The notes below the pieces were generated by a model, which had not been told where the DNA came from, searched no databases, and saw only the letters and a list, made by a program, of their open reading frames with translations. 64,000 bases of DNA, taken from the NCBI GenBank assembly GCA_003313425.1, contig NHZP01000011.1, positions 62,001 to 126,000 of the forward strand. The letters run 5' to 3'. The first letter of the stretch is position 1, and the number at the start of each line of letters is the position of its first letter. The DNA is from Pseudopyrenochaeta lycopersici. Lineage: Eukaryota > Ascomycota > Dothideomycetes > Pleosporales > Pseudopyrenochaetaceae. Position numbers and translations under genes: made by a program. Below are positions 10,330-21,583 of this stretch, piece after piece.

Positions 10330-11140
10330 ACGTTGCACCCTGTCCCTTAGTCTACTCTTTGAGACCGCCTCTACGGTAGCCTACCTCAAGCCATAAGCAA
10401 CCGCTAGAAGCGTAATCTAGACCTTACTAAAGAGTAGGTCCTTATTGAGTGGATACTAGACCTTGCTAGCCGAGGATATCTAGCCACAATTCATTAAGTA
10501 TGATAAATGGCCGACAAGCTGCGTACAGCGCGAGGCGCAGATCCTCTTCCTCAGCCTGTTGGCAAGAACTAGGCGACCCGCTTCATCAATATCCAGCCTG
10601 AGCTTAGTACTCGGGATAGAGATCTTAAATCGCAGCGCGCTCTTAATACGCACCCAGCTAATGTCAGCTCATAGTTTAAGCTTTTACAAGAGACGCGCGA
10701 GCAGGCTGGAGTACTAATAAAAGAGATATATAAGTTTACTAAGACTAGGTTTATGATAGGTATTATAGAAACATTAAAAGTTGTTACTAGCTCAGACATT
10801 ATTAGATGAGCAATAATAATTCAGCTCGGTGACCGTACCGGGGTCACTAAAATTGAGTCTATAAACGCAACAGGGGAGCTGCTCTCTCCTATTATTATCC
10901 TACCCAGCAAGTACCCCCAGTCCTCCTAGCATCTTAGCCTACATGTAGGCTCAGCAGCAGGCTTAGTACTCGCAGTAAGCGATAATAGTTGGACAACTCA
11001 TGGGCTAGGCCTTGAGTAGCTGAAGCACTTCAATCGACATATAGCTAATGCGCTAACCTGGAAGTATAAAAATTGCACCGAAGACAATCCCTATTTAATA
11101 AAGTTAAGAGCGGATACGCCCGCCTTTAGGACCTTTTAAT
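10330..11140 (+). pseudogene. Second pogo/Fot1 transposase remnant, opposite orientation
   Basis: Plus-strand codons match the middle of a pogo transposase of a different subfamily from the one at 9073-10224: LASRGYLATI and MADKLRTARGA of the CENP-B HTH, then GKN-ATRFI, then IYKFTKTRFMIG where the family has IYNFDETGFMIG (the catalytic Asp is lost), then INATGELLSPIIILPSKY, SDNSWTTHGLGLE and LKHFNRH. Stops occur throughout, the N terminus and the third catalytic region are missing, and no inverted repeats flank it. The minus-strand ORF at 10569-10799 is a shadow of this relic. Confidence 0.75.
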
Positions 11141-11205
11141 TATAATAATTAGTTACGCAATGCAAAGAATTGAACTTAGATTCTTTGTTAAATATTTAGC
11201 GGAAG

Positions 11206-12537
11206 TTATGTACTACTATATTCCCTTAACATTAACAATAACACTTCACCCTTCTCCAAATCAAACGCGCTATACACCCCTTCCATAAACGCAGAACCTA
11301 GCACCACCCATTCGTTATCAGCTTGCTGTAAGTAGGCGAACGGAAGCACGCAGCGCATCCCCTTCTCAATATCTAGGACCTCTGTCAAGTAGTCCCACGG
11401 CGTCAATACGATCACTGCGTTCTTGCCGAACGAGAACACAATATTTGGTAGATCGTCCCGCATCGAACAGTCCAGGTCCGCAAGCTGGTCGTCCATTCCT
11501 AGATTTGGGTGTAGATTAGTTTGAATCTCAGTGAGCAGTGTGCTCGGGAGCGAGATGTAATCGAAAGAGTTGGTGAAGACAGCTTTGTATGTGGACAGTT
11601 TCCTGCCACCGGGGTTGTTTCCGGGAGACGACTGGATGGTTACCGATTCTAGCTCAACGGTGTATCCGCTCGAGATGTAGTACGATAGTTGGCTAAGTTC
11701 CTTAGGAGGTGTGGCCTCGATTAGAGGAAGGGTGACCGCACTTCGTGCCAGGACTTCCGAGGGAGAGTACCCCAACGCCAACTCGCCGCTTTCGTCATCA
11801 CGACGGGGAAGCCTAAGTGAGAACACGGGGCGGCTGAGCACCTTCTGATCCAGCATACTCCGCAGGGCGCTCTTCGTACTAGCGTTCGATGCTGGGGTGC
11901 GACTCTGGAGCCGTGCAAGGCCCAGTGCGCTATCCAGGGGCGCTGCATTCATGTACATGGATCGCCAGAATGTCGCCTCCTCGAATTGCTGGTCAAGAAT
12001 ATCCAGACCCCCAACTCCCAAAACATCTTGCGACAAATTGCCTAATGTCGAGAGGCCTTCATACATGAGCTTAGTGACAGTCTTGCTTGGGTGGTAAGTG
12101 GTGGAGAGCGATGAGTTGTACTTCCTCTGTTCCTGGCAGTACAGCGCCGTGACAGGGTCTTGCAGACACTCGACAGATGGGACGAACATGTCTGACCAGC
12201 TCAGATCGATGGATGCAGTGAAGGGCTGTGGCGGGGTGCCGATGGTTATCGAGGTGGTGTAAAGGATGTGGTAAAAAGTTGATTGATTATGGCGACTCAG
12301 CGGATGCTGATGCCCCGCCTGCTACAAAGTCAGCTGTGAGCTATACCCAGACTCCTTTAGGAATTGTGGCACACAGACCTTAGATTGTTGGAAGGCGCCG
12401 GCATATTCGTTATACAGTTGCCAGTCGTCGAATTTGAAGCGAATGGTTGTGCGCTTGATTGGTATCGTCGCTGTGGCGCCGCTACACACAGGAAGAAGGG
12501 CGAAGAACAGGACGAGATATACCTCGTTGCCTAGCAT
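11206..12537 (-). CDS. Secreted pepsin-family (A1) aspartic-protease-like protein lacking catalytic motifs
   Basis: I read two exons, 12537-12347 and 12295-11206, joined by a 51-bp intron (12346-12296; donor GTATAG, GCTGAC branch point, acceptor CTGAG). They give a continuous 426-residue protein. Residues 1-20 are a hydrophobic signal peptide ending near CSGA. The fold is recognisable from IGTPPQPF (82-89), the flap-side GGLDILDQQF, NIVFSFG and the C-terminal VVLGSAFMEGVYSAFDLE. The first active-site motif DTG is D94-L-S, and the second is T-N-S at 305-307 before YISLP, so both catalytic triads are destroyed while the frame stays open. It is probably secreted and proteolytically inactive, perhaps a binding protein or decoy (inference). 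Codon use is normal with no RIP-like stops despite the adjacent transposons. Confidence 0.82.
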
Positions 12538-14199
12538 CTTTGGATTGTGAGCTCGAGTTTTGAGAACTTGGAGGCGAAATAATAAAAGAAACTAGAGCGT
12601 GTACGTCGAGGCACTCCGAGCTACTAGAGACGATTTCACGCTGAAGTCGAAGCTCGAAAGGGAGGTGTGTTTAGCGCCGGAGATTGTTTCATCGTGCAGC
12701 GCGGAATTTATAGCTATTTATAGAAAAGCGCCGCATAAGCCAGGAATCTCAAGTGTTGGTTGTCGTTGGGTGTAACGAAACATGACAATGCTAAGGTAGG
12801 GCGTAATCGTGGCGGCATAGCAGGTGTCGGCGACTTCTAAGCGCCCGAGCAGCCTCCAATCCTTTCCTCCACAATTTGCCCAGCCCAGCCCTCGCTCGCA
12901 CACCTCTGAGTAAAGCGAACGAACATAAAAGCGGTGGCTCTATCTGTGTATTCGTTCGAGTTCGCACTCCATTTGATGTTACCCAGGAATTACGTCTGAA
13001 GCGGACCACACTCGGAACCTGCGGGTTGTATATGCTCCCGTGGAAAAGAATTCCGATTCAATTTAGTGACGGCTTCATTAGCTCCAAACCACCAAAAACA
13101 TGTCAACTGTTGGTGATCGACATCGATGGGGTTGGATGTGAGGCGCGGTATGTGGCACACTGTCAGACAGTCAAGATGAGGCTGCAGATAGCGTTACCCT
13201 TACAAAAGTTTCAGACGAAGCTTCGCCGCACATAGATAAGCCTTTTACACTGATAGTATTATGTTCATCCTGCATAAAATAATCCTAACCTGTTTTTCTT
13301 AACCTCGTAATAGCGTCGCTTCTATATCTAAGAGCCACGATCTTCGGAATATAAATCTCAATCATAGACCCTAATAGACTGAGGAATATAAAGAGACCCT
13401 TACTTCCCTAAAAAAAATATGCTCTTACTCGGAGACTTATAGATAATATGCGGCACTGCCCTTTCATCATATCATTCGTTGGTTGTCACTGTGCCATGAC
13501 ATAGAAATAACGGTCTGCTGATTCATGTCTCAAGCGATAGGCTGATGGTCGCATAGAACAAAGTCTCAATACTTTGCCGCAATGCTTTGCCGCAATACTT
13601 TGCCGCAATACTTTGCCGGAATGTCTAGAGCGGCTCACCGAAATCCAAACGGAAACACTAGTGGACAGATTCCACAATTTTCAGAGCTCGCTGAGGCTTA
13701 CACCATGGCCCAAGGGTGGCTTCTCCACAAACACACAGCAAGAGGGCTATGAGCTTGCTAGTCAGCTAAGATTTCAGAGTGAGACTTCTCCAGGTTTCGC
13801 TCCTTTCATCTCTAGACATTCATTTAGACCACCTATTTAAGAATCACGCCGGTTGTGTCTTGCTACGCCGTGTTGTGCCGTGCCTGCAATTGTACATATG
13901 ATGTGAGCACTTCCTGGGCGTTGTGCTCAATACAAATCAAGGTAACACTCTCCATTCAGCGATTCTCTTCATCGTCCTGTTTTGCTTCAAGTCTCTGGCA
14001 TCTTTAAGCTCCATTATTTTCGTATGCTTTTTGCTGCCTCTCCTGCCGCCGCGTAGTAAGTCCCTTTGACTATATCTAGCTACAACGTGTGGCCCAAGCC
14101 CACGATGTAGAACCCGTTCCCTTTAACCTTTTTTGCTACGCTCTTAGGTACGCAGTCTATAAGTCATACAGATTAGGACTAACATAACTAGCTCTATCC
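12538..14199. other. Intergenic region with a short tandem repeat
   Basis: No coding region can be supported. The proximal part (12540-12720) would hold the promoter of the protease-like gene, but no clear TATA box was found. 13250-13450 is AT-rich. A possible signal-peptide-like start (MLFAASPAAA at about 14023-14052) directly before a GTAAGT donor may be the first exon of the SGNH gene downstream; this is weak. Confidence 0.4.
13567..13618. repeat. Four tandem 13-bp units (caatactttgccg)
   Basis: Units at 13567-13579, 13580-13592 (one substitution), 13593-13605 and 13606-13618 are contiguous. The plus-strand ORF through them (13574-13840) is probably a chance frame. Confidence 0.85.
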
Positions 14200-15830
14200 G
14201 TGTCTTTCGTACAATCCAGAGTAGTTCCGCCCCAGTCGGTTTCTCCCACGCAAAGTTCCGATCCAGATCCTCCCTTGCTAACGCCTTCCAACAATAATCT
14301 TTTCAGCCCTGACTTTTATGGGTTCCTAAAATCCGGCAGTGTCTCAACAGAAGGCAATAACCCAGATCCTAGACCTTCTGTATAGGTTGCCTTGGGTGAT
14401 TCATTTGCGGCTGGGCCCGGCGCAGGCGATGAGCTACAAGATGGCGCAAATTGTGTGCGCGGCAGCATGAACTACCCCTTACAAATGCAGGCAGACGCCA
14501 ACATACCAGGCCCAAATGGCCCAAATGGTCAAAAGCCAACCTTTACACTCAAAGCTTGCACCGGCGATGTCACCACGGACCTTACGAACCAACAGAACCC
14601 AAACTACCAACTGGGTGATGTCTGACGTAACACATCCTTTGTAACCCTTTCCATTAGAGGCAACGACATCAAGTTTGTTAATATCCTCAAGAAATGTGTG
14701 TTTAGGTTTCCGCCAGTAATTGGAGGACCTAGTTGCGATGCGCTTCTCAGCATATCTCGAGACATCCTCTTTAGCCAGGAATTTTACGACCACTATAAAG
14801 ATGTCATTATCGGCATCTTGTACAACATAGACTGGGAAAATCGAGTGTCTTCTTAAACTGCAATCTATCAAACCAGTTACTCTCAATTCTTTGATTCCTA
14901 CACCAATCAGTGCGATAGTACTTCGTTCTATGTTATTAACTTTATTAGGCCGAAGATCACAAAAGACCTACGAATCAAGCTAAATAGGCTCACACATAAG
15001 GTTAACTATGTTATTTTATATTATGTAGACCTCTTGAACGTACACTACTCGCGCGCAGTGGGAAACCCGAGCTTATTTTCAGCCGCCGTCAGCTTTATCG
15101 ATGTCGACATCAGTTACAACAAACATAGGTTCTGTCGACAGGGTGTTCAGGAGCCGGAACATCACAATCCAGACACACATTTCTTCAATCTCAACTTGCT
15201 CGCGTCAACAGACGGCAAGACGGTAACAGTCAGCGATACGAACATGCCGATTCCCCGCGAAAATGCTACGGCTAAATGGATCGACGCCAACTACGGCGAT
15301 GGCGTGCATGCATCCTAGGCATGGGTTATGAAAACGTTTCATCCGACTCCAGCTGGTTCGCTCGTACCAAGGATATGTTAATCTACCCCAAGCTGCAATT
15401 CCAGGAAGCCATGCGATTCTGGAGATCCACTTCTAGTAGAGATGTTAATCTTGTGGTTCTAGGGGATTATGTCGCATTTGCCTCCCAAGGCCCGAATTCC
15501 GCCATTTATCAAGGAAGTATCCCCCATTTGAAGGCCATCTTCCGAAACTACCGATACTATAACATGCCCCCTAGGTCAGGAGTTCATGTTAGGCCAACAT
15601 TCTCTGGTTCGCAAAAGCCACACAACGCCAACTCAGAGTTTCACGAGTGCTACAAATTAGCAACCATCAATAAATTGCACGACAATTTCATCAGGTCGCC
15701 TGATTTCTCTACTCAAAACAAGGTCATCCTTTTGATGGCCGGAACTATCGACGTACTATATAATATGGATTTAGACCACTGGCCTGACCGCTACACAAGC
15801 CTTCTCCACGATATTTTTGACAGTCCCTAA
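14200..15830 (+). pseudogene. Broken gene with two SGNH/GDSL hydrolase domains
   Basis: One plus frame from 14200 shows a Pro/Ser-rich lead, then VALGDSFAAGPGAG (GDSL block I with the nucleophile Ser), a Cys-rich stretch, SIRGNDIKF (block III, first Gly of GGND changed), IDVDISYNKHRFC and TFHPTPAG (His blocks). It contains stops at the TAG before VALGDS, the TGA at 14623 and a TAA near 14854. A second SGNH domain follows in another frame (15276-15830): LVVLGDYVAFASQG, where Ser is replaced by Tyr, and LLMAGTIDVLYN in place of GTND, ending DIFDSP at the AT-rich junction. The family comprises secreted esterases and lipases; two-domain versions exist in fungi. The 3' end is missing. Confidence 0.7.
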
Positions 15831-15831
15831 C

Positions 15832-15869
15832 AGTTATCCTTACTAATAGCTTTTAAGATCTTTATACTT
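15832..15869. repeat. 38-bp direct repeat at the left edge of the AT-rich block
   Basis: Identical to 47843-47880 in the same orientation. It starts AGTTATCCTTACTAATAGC. The SGNH gene stops matching its family right here. Confidence 0.85.
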
Positions 15870-17261
15870 TAAATACTCTTAAGATAAGTAATACTTCTAT
15901 AAATAAAGAAACCTATTAAGTATAACTTATTATTAAGTTAATATACTTACTAAAGATAGATAAGTTATAAGACCTAACTTATTTATAAGAGAATATAATA
16001 AGCTTAAAGAATAGCTACTCTAATTTAACTTTTTCTTTAAGTTTAATATAAATAAAGTAGCGCTAGCTATTTAAGTTACTCTTATAACTACTTATATAAT
16101 AAAAGAAGTATCTAACTAGATTAAGCCTTACCTAATAAAGCACCTAGGAAGTACTAATAAAGAAAAGGAAAAAGTCTTAATAATATTTATAAATATAAGA
16201 GAATTTAAAGATAAAATCTAATAAGCTTTTAGACTATTGAATAAAATAGCTATTATAGAACACACCCTATTATATATTAAGTAGACTAAGTTAGCTACTA
16301 ATTATACTATTCTATTTATATAGTACGCTACTTAGATAATATAAACTAATAATACTTTATAGATAATATATAAATAAGGTCTTAAAGTAGAAGTCTAAGC
16401 TAAACTTATATATATAAGTATAAGTATTAGTACTTTAGACTAACTAACTACTAAAGTTATTTATGTAACGGATTGCCGAGAGGGGTGCTGTTACAGCTCA
16501 CCTATATATTAGATGCAGAGCCCAGTACTAGCAGTTGAGCTAGTATTGATGTACTTTTGGCCATTTGGCGTAGTAGGGCTCTGCACTGTTACAATTTATC
16601 TAAATATAGAGCTTTATAAGCTATATACTAATCTATAAAACTAGTAAATACTTATAAAAAACTAACTTACTAGGTAATAGTAGAAAGCTAATAATAGTTA
16701 ATAATAATAATAACCTTAATAAGTTTAAGGATACTATACTACTAGTAGACTTAAGCTAATATATTTAAATAACCTTAATAAAAAGAAAGTAAATAGAAGC
16801 AAAAAGAAGAACGAGATTACCTATTTTAACTATAATAAGAAAAGCTATATAGTAAAAACTATAAAAGTAAGAATAAGGTAACTTATAAGTTTAATATACT
16901 TACTAAAAGAATACTAGTAGTAATAATAAAGTATAAGAAGTTATAGTAACTTAAGAGGAAAGAGCCTAAGATATAGAGATATTATAGCTACCTCTTTAGG
17001 AACTTATAAAGAAAAGAATTCCTAGAACTTAGTATAGTAATAAAGAAGAAGACTTAAGCAGTATAATAGTACCTCTAACTAAAGAGTAGAAATTAAAGAA
17101 CTTCTAAAATAAGTATTAACTAAGTACTCTAAAGCTAAAAACGCTTATAGAAGTAGAAAAAGATATATAAGAACTTAACTACTAGCTATATAAGTAATAT
17201 ATATATAAAGTATAGTATATTAATATACTTACTTTAGTAAAATAAGAAGTAGCTAGGGTAT
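15870..17261 (+). pseudogene. RIP-like remnant of a gypsy gag region
   Basis: The stretch is almost pure AT-rich sequence with a stop every few codons. Around 16200-16330 the plus frame gives AFRLLNKIAIIEHTLL, YIK-TKLATNYTILFI and a following YAT, which resembles the conserved core of Ty3/Gypsy gag proteins. Lys/Arg-rich sequence follows. No LTR could be assigned. Gypsy-A (17262) inserted into or abuts its right side. Confidence 0.45.
16464..16593. mobile_element. 130-bp mini solo-LTR-like insertion with ATTTA target duplication
   Basis: The insert starts TGTAACGGATTGCC and ends GCACTGTTACA, giving TGTAAC/GTTACA ends, and is flanked on both sides by ATTTA (16459-16463 and 16594-16598). Its composition is balanced while the surrounding gag relic is AT-rich, so it arrived after the mutation. 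Short length, TG...CA ends and a 5-bp duplication fit a TRIM/SMART-type miniature LTR element. A related string (gagagggatggcgctgttac) appears at about 21278-21297. Confidence 0.72.
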
Positions 17262-17492
17262 TGTAACGAAGTATCGTAAATCTAAATCTTGGTGTTACAG
17301 TATGATTGCGCTAGGCCTTTTCAAGGGCTAGCGCGCACCGCGGCAGACCTGCTTAAAACCTGCGCTAGCTGCGCAGAGTAGAGACAACAAGTATTATTCT
17401 CTCCTATAGCTAAGTAATAGTAATATAGAACTATCTCTTTACTATTATTTATAGTATAAAGTAAGTACTATTACCTAAAACTATACGTTATA
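17262..17492 (+). repeat. Gypsy-A 5' LTR (copy 1)
   Basis: A 231-bp unit shared with 32913-33143 and 38700-38930. It keeps the intact TGTAACGA start, and the end CGTTATA is mutated from a presumed TTACA. Confidence 0.85.
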
Positions 17493-20400
17493 TAATAATG
17501 CTTCTCTATATAATAGTCTAGGGATAGTTCCCTCTACGTAATTTAGTAAATAGGCTGCCTCTGCTAGTAAGACGCCTAACTCTTTTATTAAAGTTAAACT
17601 ATAATAAGACAAAGAACTACTAACTCTTAGTATAAGTATACCTCTAATACTTAATAAGCGTATCCCAGCCACTAAAAAGAGGCGTAATAAGCTCTAAGTA
17701 CTTTTACGCCTACGCGTAATTAAGGAGGAAATTATATAGCTAGAAAGTATTAAATATAACTTTACTCTAGCTCTATTAGTAGATAGAACTTCTAACGTTT
17801 AGGTTATAGAAGCGCGTAAGAAGAGCGTACCTAACGCGTTCCTACCTCTATACGTAAAACGTACGCTTAAACTTAAAAATCTATTTAAATACTAAAGAAG
17901 GAACTTAAAGGAATATTATAAGTTCCTTTACTTATATAAAGTAGTATTTTAACTCTTACTATAAGAATTTTATCTTAATAATAACAAAGTTATTTAGGCT
18001 ATATAGTACTTAGGAGGAGACTTAAAAGACCTTTAGTATATGTACTATAAGCGCGTATTTAAAGTAAATAGAATAATACTTACCGAGGAATACTTTAAGT
18101 AGTATATACTTAACTTACTATCTAACCTAATTAATTATAGCTTTAAAGTAGCTATAGCGTATGCTTAAGCTATATAGTAAAAAGACTAGACTATTTAGTC
18201 CTTTATAACTTACTTTAATACTATTAAAAATTAACTTATACTTTATACTAAGGTATAGAGAGTTTAGTATCTCTTCTTAAAGTTAAAGCCTAAATTATAA
18301 AAAGATATTACTAACTACTACTAGATTCTTATAACTAAAGAGAATTTAATAGTATTAAGCTCTATACTTAAGTAGAACCTATACTAAGCCTTACTAACGT
18401 AAGACTAGTATACGCGTAATATATTTAAAGGAAAATCCTAAGAAAGTACTCTAAAATATAAACTAAATAAGCCTTTTTATAAACTATAAGATAAAAGTAA
18501 AGTTACTTACTTTAATTATAAGAAGGTTAGATACTATACTAATAAGTACTAAAGTAGTAATCTAAACTACCTTCTAGTACGTATTAACTAGATAAGAAAA
18601 GGTTAAGCCTTACTAGTAATCTAGGAATAGTAAGGCGTATACCTATTAATATTTTACTAAGTATAAAGCGTAAGTATAGTATAGCTATAGAGATAAGCTC
18701 TAAGAAAGAACTCTAAGTTATCTTTAACTTCTAGGCTAACGTTAGCTTAATTAGTAAGAAGCTAGCTATTAAGATAAGACTACTACTACTTAAAAGAGTA
18801 GAGCTCTTAAGACTAAGTTAGATTAGTACCTAATATTAGAATACTTATATAGTATATAAGCTTTAGGTGCGTTTAATAAATAATAATAATATTAATTACT
18901 AAGCTTAAGTTATAGTATATAGAGTAGATAAGAAGAGCGTTCCTCTTCTACTTAGTAACCTTTTTTTATAATAGCAGTATATTTATATTAACTATAGCTC
19001 TTAAATATAGCGTTAAGGATATACTTTAGCTAATATTAAGCTTATTACTACAGAACTTTATAAAGATATAGAGTAAACTAGCTCTAATATATACTTTCTA
19101 GGAGTACTATAGATTATAGGTAAAAGTTTAAAGTATAATACTTATATCTTTAGAGCGCGTGTTACGCTAGTAGTATATATTCCTAACGTATTAGCTAACT
19201 ATAGTAATATATTTAATAATAAAAAAGTAGAAGCTCTACTAAATTTTAAGACTTTAGACTATGCTATCCTACTTATAGCTAATAAAGAACCTCTATATAG
19301 TCTACTATATAACCTCTCTATATAGAGGCTTAAGGTACTCTATAACTATATAGAGAATATACTATATAAAAGCTAGATTTAGTATAGTATAAGTTCTATA
19401 GGAGCGTCTACACTATTTATTCTTAAGAAAGATAGAAAGCTTTACTTCTATATTAACTATTAAGGATTAAATACTATTATAATTAAGGATTATTACTTAC
19501 TTCTATTAATTAGAGAGACCTTAGATTACCTATTAGGCGCACGTTATTATACTACCCTAGATCTCTATAATACGTACTACTACCTAAGAATTTCATTAAG
19601 AGATAAGTAGAAAACTACCTTTTAAACTTAATATAGCTACTTTAAGTACTTAGTTATACTATTTAGGCTAACTAACGCTCTAGTAAGCTTTTAAGCCTAT
19701 ATTAATAAGGCGCTTAGTAAATATCTAGACTATATTTATATAGTTTACTTTAATAATATACTTATTTATACTTATAGTAAAGATATTATAATATACTAGC
19801 GCGTAGTACGCTCTATACGTAAAGCTTTATAAAAGGTAAAGCTCTTTACTAACTTTAAAAAGTATACTTTTACGTTAAGTAAGGTTTACTTTCTTAAGTT
19901 TATTATTATAACACGTAGAATTTATGCAGATCTAGCGCGTGTTAAGACTATTACTTAATAGGTATAGCTTATAAATATTAAAGAACTCTAGTCTTTTTTT
20001 AAGTTTATGAACTTTTATTAATATTTTATTAAGAGATACGCCTAAAAAATAGCTTCTCTTACTAATTTACTTAAAAGTAATTAAGACTTTTATTAGAAAA
20101 ATATAGTAAATACGTTATTTAAGAAGCTTAAAGAGCGCTTTTTAAGTGCGCTAATCCTACGCTACTTTAACCCTACCTTTATAATACGCGTAGAGAGAGA
20201 TACGTTTACCTTTACTATCTTAGGTATTCTATTATAGTTAGTTAAAGATAAAAATTAGTATCTAATTATCTTTATATTAAGGAAGCTTTAGAGCGCTAAG
20301 CTAAATTATAAAATATATAATTTAGAGCTCTTAGTAATTATATATAGCTTTAAGTAGTAGTAGTATTACTTTTAAGGTACGTAGTATACTATATAGGTCC

Positions 20401-20690
20401 TAAGTAACTATAATAACCTACGCTCTATACGCGTAGTATAGAAGTTAAACCTATATTAAGTACGTTAGGTAATGTATCTAGGAGCTTTTAATTTTAAAGT
20501 AAAGTACTACCTAAAGAAAATAAACCTTATAGATAGTTCTTTATAAAGGGTAGATTACGTATAAAAGAACTTATTACTAACCTAGTTATTACTTACTTTA
20601 TAGAATAAACTACTAGTAAGAGTAAAGTAGAGTAGACTAAGAGAATCTATAACTAGGCTTAGCTTAGTAGGCGCATATAAAACGCATATT
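17262..20690 (+). mobile_element. Gypsy-A copy 1, 3'-truncated
   Basis: It starts with a 231-bp LTR (17262-17492, TGTAACGAAG...) and runs collinear with the full Gypsy-A copy at 32913, ending at about 20690 inside the region after RNase H; integrase and the 3' LTR are missing. The reverse transcriptase box reads YIVYFNNILIYTY near 19735-19775 (YxDD changed to FNN) and RNase H lies near 20195-20430. Stops are everywhere. The ORF at 17481-17672 is an antisense shadow spanning the LTR and leader. Confidence 0.8.
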
Positions 20691-21350
20691 GTGCCGTTGC
20701 ACAGGGTACCTGGGCAATTAGGTGATAATGGGTTTCCTTTGTCAGCGAAATTTGATGATAAGACTTGGAGATGCGAGAGATCTCAACGTCATGCACCAAA
20801 CGTGATGCACTATGCACCACACTCCACGAGAATTCACTTCAAAACTGAGATTTTGCAAAGTAGCTAGTGCATTAGCTACGTTAATTCATGAGATTTCAGA
20901 CTATTTTGTTTATTACTTTTAATCAGGCTCTATGCTTACCTTCGTTTCTAGCAGACTGCACAGGCAGGGCTGCTCCTGTTATTCACGCACGTTTGATTCT
21001 AGCGTCACCTCTTATTTACAACACCAGAACTGCGGGATTGTGCCGAACCACCTTATTAACTGTATATATATTAGCGAAGCCTAAGGGGCACAACAGTCTG
21101 TTCTGGTTAGGCTATAGCTAATAAGAGCAGAAAGAGCCTACATAGCATTAAACTGTTAATGTTGAAAACACAAACATAAGAGCGCTACATTGCGATACAG
21201 AGATTATAGGATTACCTAGAAAGAGCTGGGTGTCTATTTAACCATAAAGAACCTTTGAGAGGGATGGCGCTGTTGCGGCCAGCCTTTGGAACCTTAGAGA
21301 GGGATGGCGCTGTTACAGCCACCCCCTCTATATTTTTGGAGCTAAGAGCT
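20691..21350. other. Unmutated single-copy island between Gypsy-A and Gypsy-B
   Basis: Composition changes abruptly: CA and TG dinucleotides are frequent and stops are no denser than chance. No gene is recognised; the ORF at 20888-21121 has a hydrophobic start (MRFQTILFITFNQALCLPSF) but no support. Near 21262-21297 a gagagggatggcgctgtt string is repeated twice about 37 bp apart, reminiscent of the 130-bp insert at 16464. Confidence 0.5.
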
Positions 21351-21583
21351 GACAGGGACTAGCTCTGTTAAGGCTGTATCCTTATTATCTTGCTATAATA
21401 AATTAAGACTTCCTATAAGATAAGTAGAAGCTAACTTAGTAGTAGCAGGATAAGAAGATAAATAAGAATAAGATAATAGAAAATAAAAACGAGAACAACT
21501 ATAAATAATTAAGAAATAATTTCGAAGTAGTACAGTATTAGATTTTAGTTAATTATTAGCGTTAGTAAGGAACTGCCTAGTAC

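Noticed and set aside
11721..12097. ORFs inside the protease-like gene (11721-11948 minus, 11897-12097 plus)
   Set aside because: Other-frame shadows of the large exon; no independent features.
12718..13235. Overlapping ORFs upstream of the protease-like gene
   Set aside because: No domain, no signal peptide, both strands open, typical of GC-balanced intergenic DNA.
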